A stretch of DNA of 8,871 bases, from the NCBI GenBank assembly GCA_027068235.1, contig JAMOUE010000227.1, positions 1 through 8,871 on the forward strand. Direction: 5' to 3'. Below, piece by piece: positions 1 through 6,395 of this stretch. Position 1 is the first letter of the stretch; each line of letters starts with the position of its first letter. A program made the position numbers and the translations under genes. Below the pieces are notes generated by a model. It was not told where the DNA came from, made no database searches, and saw only the letters and a list, made by a program, of their open reading frames with translations. This DNA is from Deltaproteobacteria bacterium (GTDB lineage Bacteria; Desulfobacterota; Dissulfuribacteria; Dissulfuribacterales; QOAL01).

Positions 1-499
1 AATATATCATATCCCCTGCTTTTGCTCCGCTTCTGTAGACAGTCTCTCCTTTTGTTACCTCCCCTGTTAGTGTAAGGGTGAGACTTAGTTTATTGGCAGG
101 GCTTTTAACAGTATCACCTCCGGCAAGGATGGCTCCAAACTCTCCAAGCCTTTCAACAAGCCCTTTGGCAAAAAGATACCAAAATTGATCTTTAGGATTT
201 GCCAGATACTCAGGCACTTCCAGGTTTAAAAGTGCAATTAGCGGACGCCCCGCCATGGCTGCTATATCACTAAGGTTGACCGAGGCTAGTTTGCGTCCGA
301 GAAGGTAAGGGGTGGAATAGGAAGTGCGGAAATGGATATCTTCAGCCATGGTATCTGTAGTTAAGAGGAGACTTTTATTTGGAGAAGGCAAGAACTCTGC
401 ACAGTCGTCTCCAATAGAAACGATTAAGGACCCTTCATTCGTTGCTAAAGGAAGGGTCCTTGCTATTCTTTTTATCTGTTCAATGAGACCTAGTTCCAA
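1..499 (-). CDS. thiL: Thiamine-monophosphate kinase, N-terminal part (cut by left edge)
   Basis: ThiL phosphorylates thiamine monophosphate with ATP to give thiamine diphosphate, the last step of cofactor synthesis, in the cytoplasm. The visible 166 residues, about half of a usual ThiL of some 325, carry the family landmarks in order: SIGDDCAEF (res. 28-36), where the acidic pair belongs to the Mg/ATP site; TTDTMAEDIHF (47-57); SVNLSDIAAMAGRP (73-86); and LAGGDT (125-130), followed by a strand-rich stretch ending in GEVTKGE. The frame stays open to the edge. The only start that fits is a TTG at 499-497: an in-frame TAG lies 15 nt upstream, and a GAGG-type ribosome site overlaps the ndk stop codon. 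The gap to ndk is 7 nt on the same strand, so the two genes are probably co-transcribed and perhaps translationally coupled. Family assignment is firm; the TTG start is likely. Confidence 0.93.
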   Translation of the reverse strand, partial: MELGLIEQIKRIARTLPLATNEGSLIVSIGDDCAEFLPSPNKSLLLTTDTMAEDIHFRTSYSTPYLLGRKLASVNLSDIAAMAGRPLIALLNLEVPEYLANPKDQFWYLFAKGLVERLGEFGAILAGGDTVKSPANKLSLTLTLTGEVTKGETVYRSGAKAGDMIY

Positions 500-506
500 C
501 GGTCCT

Positions 507-923
507 CTAGCCTACTATTTCGAGTTCACTAAAGAAGTATTTTATTTCAATTGCTGCAGTTTCAGGGGCATCTGAACCATGAACCACATTTTTTTCAATG
601 TCGGTTGCAAAATCGGCACGAATGGTTCCTGGCTCTGCTTCCTTATAGTTTGTAGCGCCCATGAGCTTTCTATAGCGTGCAATTACGTCTTCACCCTGTA
701 GGACCATGACTACTATAGGGCCAGATGTCATAAAATCTGTGAGGCTATCAAAAAAGGGCTTTTCCTTGTGAACAGCATAAAAGCCTTGGGCCTCTTTCTT
801 TGTCATATGGATCATCTTCATGGCGACAATCTTTATCTCTTCTGCCTCTAATCTTTTTATCACTTCTCCTATGAGGCCCCGGCGTACTCCGTCGGGTTTG
901 ATAATTGAAAGGGTTCTTTCCAT
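507..923 (-). CDS. ndk: Nucleoside diphosphate kinase
   Basis: Ndk moves the terminal phosphate of ATP to other (deoxy)nucleoside diphosphates through a phosphohistidine intermediate and balances NTP and dNTP pools in the cytoplasm. At 138 residues it has the normal bacterial length. The N-terminus ERTLSIIKPDGV (2-13) is the typical first strand with the phosphate-binding lysine K9. The catalytic histidine is H115 in NVVHGSDAPETA (112-123). Other residues expected at the nucleotide site are present: Y49, R85, R102 and N112. The ATG at 923-921 has a strong AGGAGG ribosome site 5 nt upstream. thiL follows 7 nt downstream. A sigma70-like promoter is visible upstream at 968-996. Nothing about the protein is unusual. 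Confidence 0.97.
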   Translation of the reverse strand: MERTLSIIKPDGVRRGLIGEVIKRLEAEEIKIVAMKMIHMTKKEAQGFYAVHKEKPFFDSLTDFMTSGPIVVMVLQGEDVIARYRKLMGATNYKEAEPGTIRADFATDIEKNVVHGSDAPETAAIEIKYFFSELEIVG

Positions 924-928
924 GTCTT

Positions 929-934
929 CCTCCT
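929..934 (-). promoter_or_regulatory. Ribosome binding site of ndk
   Basis: On the minus strand the sequence reads AGGAGG followed by AAGAC and then the ATG of ndk. This is a full-strength Shine-Dalgarno with 5 nt spacing and settles the ndk start. It is the strongest ribosome site on the minus strand of the window; the hybrid kinase at 3931 has nothing comparable. Confidence 0.8.
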
Positions 935-967
935 TGTTTTCATTTGTTGCGTATTTTGAGTTAGGCC

Positions 968-996
968 TTTATAACCAAATCCTTCTTGCTTGAAAA
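968..996 (-). promoter_or_regulatory. Candidate sigma70-type promoter for ndk-thiL
   Basis: On the minus strand a TTTTCA element (996-991) is followed by a 17-nt spacer and TATAAA (973-968), a five-of-six match to the -10 consensus. Initiation would fall near 961, giving a leader of about 38 nt before the ndk ATG that contains the AGGAGG site. The -35 element is weak. The position, directly upstream of the first gene of the ndk-thiL pair, is what makes it credible. Confidence 0.4.
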
Positions 997-1038
997 CGGC
1001 CTTTATTATTTTTGTGGTGTAATGATGGGGATAAGATC

Positions 1039-1279
1039 ATGAATTATTGTAACATTCTCGACTGCAGACAGCTTAGAATCTTTCTTGCAGCATGGGAATA
1101 TAAAAATCTAAGCAGGGCTGCCACAGACCTTCACCTTTCCCAGCCCACAGTAAGTGCACATTTAAAGACCCTTGAGGAGCAGTTATCTGGCAATAATGTT
1201 ACGGAATTTTTATCTTATTCATGCCAAAGATAGAACATTGTCACTTGTAGCCGGGTCTTTTATCTCTTTTGTAAAATAG
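1039..1279 (+). pseudogene. Remnant of a LysR-type transcriptional regulator
   Basis: The first part reads as a classical LysR N-terminal DNA-binding domain: CRQLRIFLAAWEYKNLSRAA, then DLHLSQPTVSAHLKTLEEQL, the winged helix-turn-helix and the start of the linker helix. LysR regulators are usually about 300 residues, but this frame stops at 1231-1233 after 64 codons, counted from the ATG at 1039 (a TTG at 1012 is possible but less likely). In another frame, about 1192-1276, the DNA reads LRNFYLIHAKDRTLSLVAGS and more, ending at a TAG at 1277-1279. That resembles a decayed version of the segment that normally follows (LFxRxxRxxxLTxAGxxF). Little room remains before the next gene ends at 1334, so the effector-binding domain has been lost. 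I read it as a frame-shifted, truncated relic. It could still encode a short HTH peptide, but nothing supports function. Confidence 0.72.
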
Positions 1280-1283
1280 ACCC
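1253..1283. terminator. Possible hairpin in the convergent gap (weak terminator candidate)
   Basis: GGGTCT at 1253-1258 pairs perfectly with AGACCC at 1278-1283, and the inner TTTA and TAAA can add four pairs across a small bulge, leaving a loop of about nine nucleotides. It lies between the LysR relic and the 3' end of the hybrid kinase, where a terminator for the kinase transcript would be expected. Neither strand has a good T-run immediately after the stem, so a classical intrinsic terminator is not demonstrated. It also overlaps the decayed LysR reading frame. Confidence 0.25.
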
Positions 1284-1333
1284 CTTAACAGTAATACTTG
1301 AAAAGACTTCTCTAATAAAACTTATGAATTTTG

Positions 1334-3931
1334 TTAAATATTTTCCCCTTCCTCTTCCTCTTTGGCCTTCTCTATAGCATCCAAAATCATATCGTATCTA
1401 ATTTGCTCTCCTAAACGACCAATGATTTTTGCAAGCTCTGAGTTGGTTTCTGCGATTTTTTCAAGTACTAATGCCATGTCTTGGATATTTAGCAATAGAA
1501 CTGAATCTTGAAGCTCTTGAAGGATTGAAGGTGGTAGGTCTCTTAACATTTCAACCAACTTTGTAAATTCATATGCAGAGCCAGGGTGCGGTGTGTCTCC
1601 TAGGTTGCTTGCATCACAAACATTTTCTTGCATAATGAACTCTAGATCCAGATGCTGCTTCATACAAGTGTATACCTGCTCGGCGGTACATGGTTTCAAA
1701 ACAAAATCGTCCATGCCACACTGTAAAATCGTATTTTTTTCGTCGTCAAAGGCGCTGGCAGTTAATGCCACTATTACAACTTTGTCACCACCAGGCATTG
1801 AACGAATGATACGTGTTGCCTCCATGCCATCCATTTGGGGCATCCTGAGATCCATCCAAATGAAGTTTGGCTGCCATTCTTTAAAGATTTTCACTGCTTC
1901 TTTTCCATTGGTGGCTTCCTTAATATGAACCTTCAATACAGAAAGGATATTGCGTAAAAGGAGACGATTATTGGGTTTGTCTTCGGCAATAAGGACCTTA
2001 AGCTGTCTTTGTGACGGATCTAACCCAATGACATGCCTTTTGGCCCTTGCTAATTTTGCTTTGTCTATTTCCTTACATGGAGACATGGGTATCTTTGCCC
2101 AAAATCTGCTTCCCTTTCCTTTTTGGCTTTCGACACCAGTTTCACCACTCATGGCCTCTACTATCTGGCGTGTTATGGCAAGTCCTAGTCCAAACCCCGT
2201 CTTGTCTGAGGCACTTCCTACCTGTACAAAAGGTTGGAAAAGCTTTTTAAGGTCACTTGGGTCGATGCCTGGGCCATGGTCTATTACTTCAATCAGTAGA
2301 GTGTCGCTTTGGTAAGCTAGGTGTAGGCATATGGTGCCCTTTTGGGCATATTTTATGGCGTTTGTAAGGTAATTCAGTATAATTTGCCGCAATTTACTTG
2401 GATCACCCACTAGGCATGAAGGCAGTTGTGAGTCTTTTTGCACCGTAATCTTCATCCCGGCTGCTGTGGCCCTATCTCGTATCATATCTACTGCATCTTT
2501 GGCAATGGCATGAACATCTAACGGCTTGTGTTCGATATTTATGCGTCCAGCCTCGATTTTTGCCAGATCTAAGACATCATTTATAAGCATTAACAGAAAA
2601 TAGGCACTTCGATGGATAATATCGGCTGTTTCTTTATGGTTTGAAGAAACTTTAGGATCTTTTAATAAGAGTTCTGAAAATCCTAGAATTGCATTCAATG
2701 GTGTTCGTAATTCATGGCTCATATTTGCAAGAAAGGCCGTTTTTGAACGATTTGCGTATTCTGCGGCATCTTTGGCTTGTTGTAATTTGAGGTTTAACTT
2801 TTGATAGGCCCTTTTGCTATACCAAACATAGATGGCAAATCCTAATAAAAGGATTGAAAGCAAGACCATTAATGAAAGGGTGGTGGCCTGTTTTTCTATA
2901 AGGCTAGTCTGCTTTTTAAGAAGTTTGGCCTGCTCCTTTATTTTCTTTTGCTGTTTCTGTATTTGAGCATCTAATGAAGTAATTTGTCTTTGTTGTTTAT
3001 GTAGGATTTCTGCTCTTTTATGGATCAGTGTCTCTTGATTTTCAAGTTTTTTGCGCTGTTCTTCAAATCTGTTCTTTTGTTTTTGATATTCTAGTTTTAA
3101 CCTTGATAACTCTCTTTCTTTTTGTTGTATTTTTTGTTGATCTTGTTCTATTATTTTTTGTAGCTCTTTTGTGTGTTTTGCTGCTCTTTCTAGGTCTTCT
3201 AATGTGTTTTTTAGTTCAGTATTTTTTGTCTTTATTTTGTTGTTTAGTGTTTTTATCTTTTTGTTGAAGTCTTTTATTCTCTTTTTAAGTTCTTCGTTTA
3301 TTTTCGTCAGTTTTTCAAAAAGTTTTTCTTGCTGTCTAATTTGCTGTATAGATGTTTTGAATAGCTTGCTTACTCCTATCTCTTCTTCTCCCGTGAGTAT
3401 TATATCTCTGTTTATCTTAAGTCCTCTCTTTAATATATTGTTTTTGTTGATTTGAAATCGTATTCTATTCTTTTGGTCTCTATATAGGTTTATCATTATC
3501 TTGGAGCGTTCTGAAACTTCATTTGTAATTATTAATGTTGGCTCTGTTGTCTTAAAACGCTGCAAGATTTCATTAATCTTATGATTAAATTTTTTGGATA
3601 TATATAATACTTGCAGAGTGTTTTGCGGGATTTTGGCCAACTTTTTTATGTTAGAGACCCTTATTATTTTGATGGGAGCGCCTTTTAGAGTGAGATGATT
3701 TGTCATGCGTTCCAATACGGGGGTTAATTTTTTCTCCTTTTCTAAAATTGCAATGGTAAATGTCTTAAACGAGGCTTGGTGGGGCCAACTGGTATTTTTA
3801 CTTAAAAGATAAATATAGGCAGAAATTACGTCATTATAGCTTCTAGTTTGCTCAAAGGCTGGAGCTGTACAGACAAAAAGAGGGGGTATTGTCAATAAAA
3901 ATATTAAAAAGTATAATTTTACGTGAGTCAT
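1334..3931 (-). CDS. Hybrid sensor histidine kinase with periplasmic YfiR-like domain on a long coiled-coil stalk
   Basis: Inner-membrane kinase of 865 residues. Order: signal peptide (1-25, APA before the likely cut); YfiR/DUF4154-like domain (about 32-186), shown by ISAYIYLLSKNTSWP, RIRFQIN and GLKINRDIILTG; helical stalk (about 190-352); membrane segment (352-371); HisKA with MSHELRTPLN, phosphorylated H406; HATPase with N524, DHGPGID (551-557) and GFGLGL (579-584); receiver (644-760) with E650/D651, phospho-acceptor D694, T724 and K746; and a helical tail (785-865) without an HPt-type histidine. The head and stalk should be periplasmic and the kinase cytoplasmic. The stalk keeps one heptad register over about 22 heptads and contains no proline or glycine. 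The YfiR head has no cysteine. No good ribosome site precedes the ATG (only GGA four nt upstream), so expression may be low. It is divergent from the receptor gene at 4127. Kinase and receiver calls are firm, the YfiR call is good, and the ligand is unknown. Confidence 0.92.
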   Translation of the reverse strand: MTHVKLYFLIFLLTIPPLFVCTAPAFEQTRSYNDVISAYIYLLSKNTSWPHQASFKTFTIAILEKEKKLTPVLERMTNHLTLKGAPIKIIRVSNIKKLAKIPQNTLQVLYISKKFNHKINEILQRFKTTEPTLIITNEVSERSKIMINLYRDQKNRIRFQINKNNILKRGLKINRDIILTGEEEIGVSKLFKTSIQQIRQQEKLFEKLTKINEELKKRIKDFNKKIKTLNNKIKTKNTELKNTLEDLERAAKHTKELQKIIEQDQQKIQQKERELSRLKLEYQKQKNRFEEQRKKLENQETLIHKRAEILHKQQRQITSLDAQIQKQQKKIKEQAKLLKKQTSLIEKQATTLSLMVLLSILLLGFAIYVWYSKRAYQKLNLKLQQAKDAAEYANRSKTAFLANMSHELRTPLNAILGFSELLLKDPKVSSNHKETADIIHRSAYFLLMLINDVLDLAKIEAGRINIEHKPLDVHAIAKDAVDMIRDRATAAGMKITVQKDSQLPSCLVGDPSKLRQIILNYLTNAIKYAQKGTICLHLAYQSDTLLIEVIDHGPGIDPSDLKKLFQPFVQVGSASDKTGFGLGLAITRQIVEAMSGETGVESQKGKGSRFWAKIPMSPCKEIDKAKLARAKRHVIGLDPSQRQLKVLIAEDKPNNRLLLRNILSVLKVHIKEATNGKEAVKIFKEWQPNFIWMDLRMPQMDGMEATRIIRSMPGGDKVVIVALTASAFDDEKNTILQCGMDDFVLKPCTAEQVYTCMKQHLDLEFIMQENVCDASNLGDTPHPGSAYEFTKLVEMLRDLPPSILQELQDSVLLLNIQDMALVLEKIAETNSELAKIIGRLGEQIRYDMILDAIEKAKEEEEGENI

Positions 3932-4135
3932 TTTCCGGCTATAGTTTTAGGAGATTATTAAGTATAGCTGTAACATTTGATAATAAAAATTTCAAATTTC
4001 TTAAATGATTATCACTTGGTGCTCAAAAAAGATGACATATTTGTTATCATCAATTGCGAGGTAGATTGATTTTGCTGTTAGGTTAAATTAGACTAGTTTA
4101 TACGGATTTTTCTTGGAAAAACGGTCGTGTTCTTT
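3932..4135. promoter_or_regulatory. Divergent control region between the stalked kinase and the receptor
   Basis: About 200 AT-rich bases separate the two divergent genes. TGATAAT (3978-3984) and ATTATCA (4008-4014) form a perfect 7-bp inverted repeat 23 bp apart. A third TTATCA lies at 4044-4049, within a GATGACA...TGTTATCATC near-palindrome (4031-4051). For the kinase, a TATACT -10 element is visible on the minus strand at 3966-3961, about 30 nt before its ATG, without a convincing -35. For the receptor, TTGCTG (4072-4077) with TAGTTT (4094-4099) at 16-nt spacing is only a weak promoter. The repeated TGATAA words resemble units of Fur-type boxes, which would suit a receptor gene. In DNA this AT-rich that is suggestive only. 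Confidence 0.45.
3961..3966 (-). promoter_or_regulatory. Candidate -10 element of the stalked kinase gene
   Basis: The minus strand reads TATACT here, five of six matches to the sigma70 -10 hexamer. It would give a leader of roughly 20-25 nt before the ATG at 3931. No good -35 hexamer is seen at 16-18 nt upstream, so this promoter would need an activator or is not the real one. Support is weak. Confidence 0.25.
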
Positions 4136-6355
4136 ATGATTGGGCTAAATAAATTCAAAAAACTCTTATATATCTTTAATTGGGCAACATGTGTGGTGTC
4201 CGTTTTTTGCCATCTTTTGACAGGGATGGCGTTTGGTAAAGATGAGCTTCTTAGCCTCGATGTAGAAGACCTTTCCCAGATAAAGGTTGAGGAGGCCTAT
4301 GCCACCTTGAGTACAATGGATCCTAGTGAGACGCCAGCAAGTATTATTGTAATAACTGCTGAAGATATAAAGAATTCAGGCGCTAGAAACCTAGACGAGC
4401 TTTTAGATATTTTCGTTCCTGGTTTTCAATTTATGTATAAAACTCAAGGCAATCAGGCTGGTATAAGGGGAATTATCAGTGATAGAAACAATAAACTTCT
4501 TCTTACTGTAAATGGCAGAAGTATGAACATCAGGGCCAGTGATGGGGGCGCAGTAACAGAAAGATGGTTTTCCATGTTGGGTGATATTAGCAGAATTACT
4601 GTAGTCAATGGTCCTGGATCTGCTGTCTATGGTCCTGGGGCTATTGCTGGCATAATTAATATTGAGACCTTTAATGGAAAAAATTTTCAGGGCTTTGATG
4701 TATCACTTAGGGGAGGATGGGTTGAATATTTTGGTTCATTGGAAGCTCGATATGGCTTAGAATTAGCTAATAATACAGGTCTATTTCTCTATTATGGTGC
4801 TGATTATTATCCTGGAGCTAGTAATGATGCAGCACCGTTGAAATTCTCCTATAATCTTAGAAAAAAACGAAGAGAATTTGATATTGAATCTAATCTTTCT
4901 GATTTCGACATTCCACGCGACAATAGCTCTTTCAGAGGCCTTGTAAGACATAAATTCCATTTTCAGCTAGATGGAGACAACTATCAAGTGTGGACTCGTT
5001 ATACTCTAAGTGGCCAAAGGATACCTGCAGACCAATATTTTTATCTCCACACAGATCCGGATTTATTGCTGGATAACGGAGCCGCTAATCAGCAGCTCAC
5101 GTTTGTTGGTAAATATTCTCAATACATATCTTCGTGGCTGAATATTGATTATATGTTGAGTTACATGCTTAGTGATGTCCAGATAAATTATGGCCTTGCA
5201 GACAAGTTACACCGCCATGATGACAAACATTGGAGCGAGGATGAGACTGTTGGTCGCATAATGATGCACATGACACCCTATTCTGGCCATAAAATTGCTA
5301 TAGGTGCTGAATATTATTATAATAATCTGGGTAGAAAGAGTTATCTGAAACACGATGAACCGTCAAATATTCAAGGCCTGCCAAGGGGAACTAAGTGGAA
5401 TAGTCACATGGTTTCTCTTGTGGGGGAATATCAACTTCGTTTGCACAGTAACATACTTGGCATAGCTGGCTTGCGTGTTGATAAGCACAGGTACACATCT
5501 TGGATGTTTTCTCCTAGAGCGGCCCTTATTTTTACTCCTGATGCCATAAATGTCTTTAAGGTTATTTACAATCGTTCAGTTAGACATGGAGATGATGCTG
5601 ATTTGTATATTGCCCATCTCGAAGATGAAAAAAAGGGAGACATTGAAGTTATTGATAACTTTGAGTTTATATATGATTCTCAACCTCTAGATAGTTTGCA
5701 TTTTAGTTTTTCCACTTTCTATAACAGACATCATGTAGTGGCCTTTGATAAAAATTTACATGACACCGTTTATTATTATCATGGGCTCGTTTTAGCCTAT
5801 GGTAGGACCTCAAAAATTGGAATAGTCCATACGTATGGTCTAGAGGCCACCCTACAGTTTCACACCGACTCTCTTAAAGCCAAATTGTCCCATAGCTTTA
5901 CAAAGTTACTCGACTTTGACCTGGATGAAAAAGGAATAATTCAAAATGTATCTGCATCACCTTATGGATATGGGAATGACCTTGCAAACTGGGTTAATAA
6001 TGTGACTAAATTCTCTCTTGATTACAAGGTAACCGACCGTTTTTCTTTTTATGGAAGCGCGCGAATATATTGGGGCCTTCCAGGTGGAAAAGATATGGCT
6101 AAATACAATATGCAAAAAATCTATACTCCTGCCCTTCCTATACTGGATTCTGATGACAGGGCCTTTGGGAAAAGTGTTTTTTTGAATCTCGGGATTGGAT
6201 ATAAATTCACACCAAATGTCAATATAAAACTCCATGGGTACAACCTGTTAGGCATATTTGACAAGGATTTTAACAAGAGAAATTTTTTCCAGCGTACCAC
6301 CATGTATAGGGATGCCGCTCCAGCTGTTGCTCTTAGAATCAGTGGTTCTTTTTAG
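4127..6355 (+). CDS. TonB-dependent-receptor-like outer-membrane protein
   Basis: Likely a 22-strand gated beta-barrel that binds an unknown ligand at the cell surface. From the GTG at 4127 it has 742 residues; from the ATG at 4136 it has 739, and neither start has a strong ribosome site. A hydrophobic signal peptide (about 12-36, ending near GMAFG) precedes a short lead LLSLDVEDLSQIKVEEA (41-57). The plug domain follows (about 65-182): IIVITAEDIKNSG, LDELLDIFVPGFQ, AGIRG, ITVVNGPGSAVYGPGAIAG and IINIE. The remainder is rich in alternating aromatic strands, and the chain ends in ISGSF with the terminal phenylalanine expected for BAM-dependent insertion. There is no STN domain, so signalling through a FecR-type anti-sigma factor is not expected. 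It is divergent from the YfiR-domain kinase and lies 36 nt before a second kinase, which suggests sensing or control together with uptake. No tonB/exbBD is in the window. Family is firm; substrate unknown. Confidence 0.93.
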   Translation: MFFMIGLNKFKKLLYIFNWATCVVSVFCHLLTGMAFGKDELLSLDVEDLSQIKVEEAYATLSTMDPSETPASIIVITAEDIKNSGARNLDELLDIFVPGFQFMYKTQGNQAGIRGIISDRNNKLLLTVNGRSMNIRASDGGAVTERWFSMLGDISRITVVNGPGSAVYGPGAIAGIINIETFNGKNFQGFDVSLRGGWVEYFGSLEARYGLELANNTGLFLYYGADYYPGASNDAAPLKFSYNLRKKRREFDIESNLSDFDIPRDNSSFRGLVRHKFHFQLDGDNYQVWTRYTLSGQRIPADQYFYLHTDPDLLLDNGAANQQLTFVGKYSQYISSWLNIDYMLSYMLSDVQINYGLADKLHRHDDKHWSEDETVGRIMMHMTPYSGHKIAIGAEYYYNNLGRKSYLKHDEPSNIQGLPRGTKWNSHMVSLVGEYQLRLHSNILGIAGLRVDKHRYTSWMFSPRAALIFTPDAINVFKVIYNRSVRHGDDADLYIAHLEDEKKGDIEVIDNFEFIYDSQPLDSLHFSFSTFYNRHHVVAFDKNLHDTVYYYHGLVLAYGRTSKIGIVHTYGLEATLQFHTDSLKAKLSHSFTKLLDFDLDEKGIIQNVSASPYGYGNDLANWVNNVTKFSLDYKVTDRFSFYGSARIYWGLPGGKDMAKYNMQKIYTPALPILDSDDRAFGKSVFLNLGIGYKFTPNVNIKLHGYNLLGIFDKDFNKRNFFQRTTMYRDAAPAVALRISGSF

Positions 6356-6359
6356 GTTT

Positions 6360-6395
6360 GGAGGGATTGCAATGAAGGATGGGGGTATAATATGA
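6360..6395 (+). CDS. Possible 7-codon coupling ORF before the hybrid kinase
   Basis: A GGAGGG ribosome site (6360-6365), stronger than those of the large genes nearby, stands 6 nt before an ATG at 6372. That ATG opens MKDGGII and stops at a TGA (6393-6395) overlapping the kinase start in an ATGA arrangement. Such an overlap could deliver terminating ribosomes to the kinase start. The kinase also has its own GGGGG run (6381-6385) 6 nt before its ATG at 6392, so the mini-ORF may be accidental. Confidence 0.25.
   Translation, partial: GGIAMKDGGII

Noticed and set aside
324..575. A plus-strand frame of 83 codons across the thiL-ndk junction.
   Set aside because: It lies antisense to two well-recognised genes, has no ribosome site and shows no family features.
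964..1006. Two copies of GGCCTTTAT (964-972 and 998-1006) upstream of ndk, considered as operator half-sites.
   Set aside because: The copies are short, in direct orientation, and of a type (AGGCC-containing words) that recurs in coding parts of this window.
1950..2315. A plus-strand frame of 121 codons opposite the kinase and receiver domains.
   Set aside because: It is a shadow of the strongly conserved HATPase and receiver coding sequence, without its own motifs or start signals.
3028..3455. Plus-strand open frames rich in Phe, Leu and Ser, resembling small membrane proteins.
   Set aside because: They are the complement of the Lys/Gln/Glu-rich coiled coil on the minus strand; T-rich complement DNA gives artificial hydrophobic translations.
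3991..4003. AAATTTC tandem repeat in the divergent promoter region, considered as a regulatory repeat.
   Set aside because: Two copies of a seven-base AT-rich word are expected by chance in DNA of this composition.
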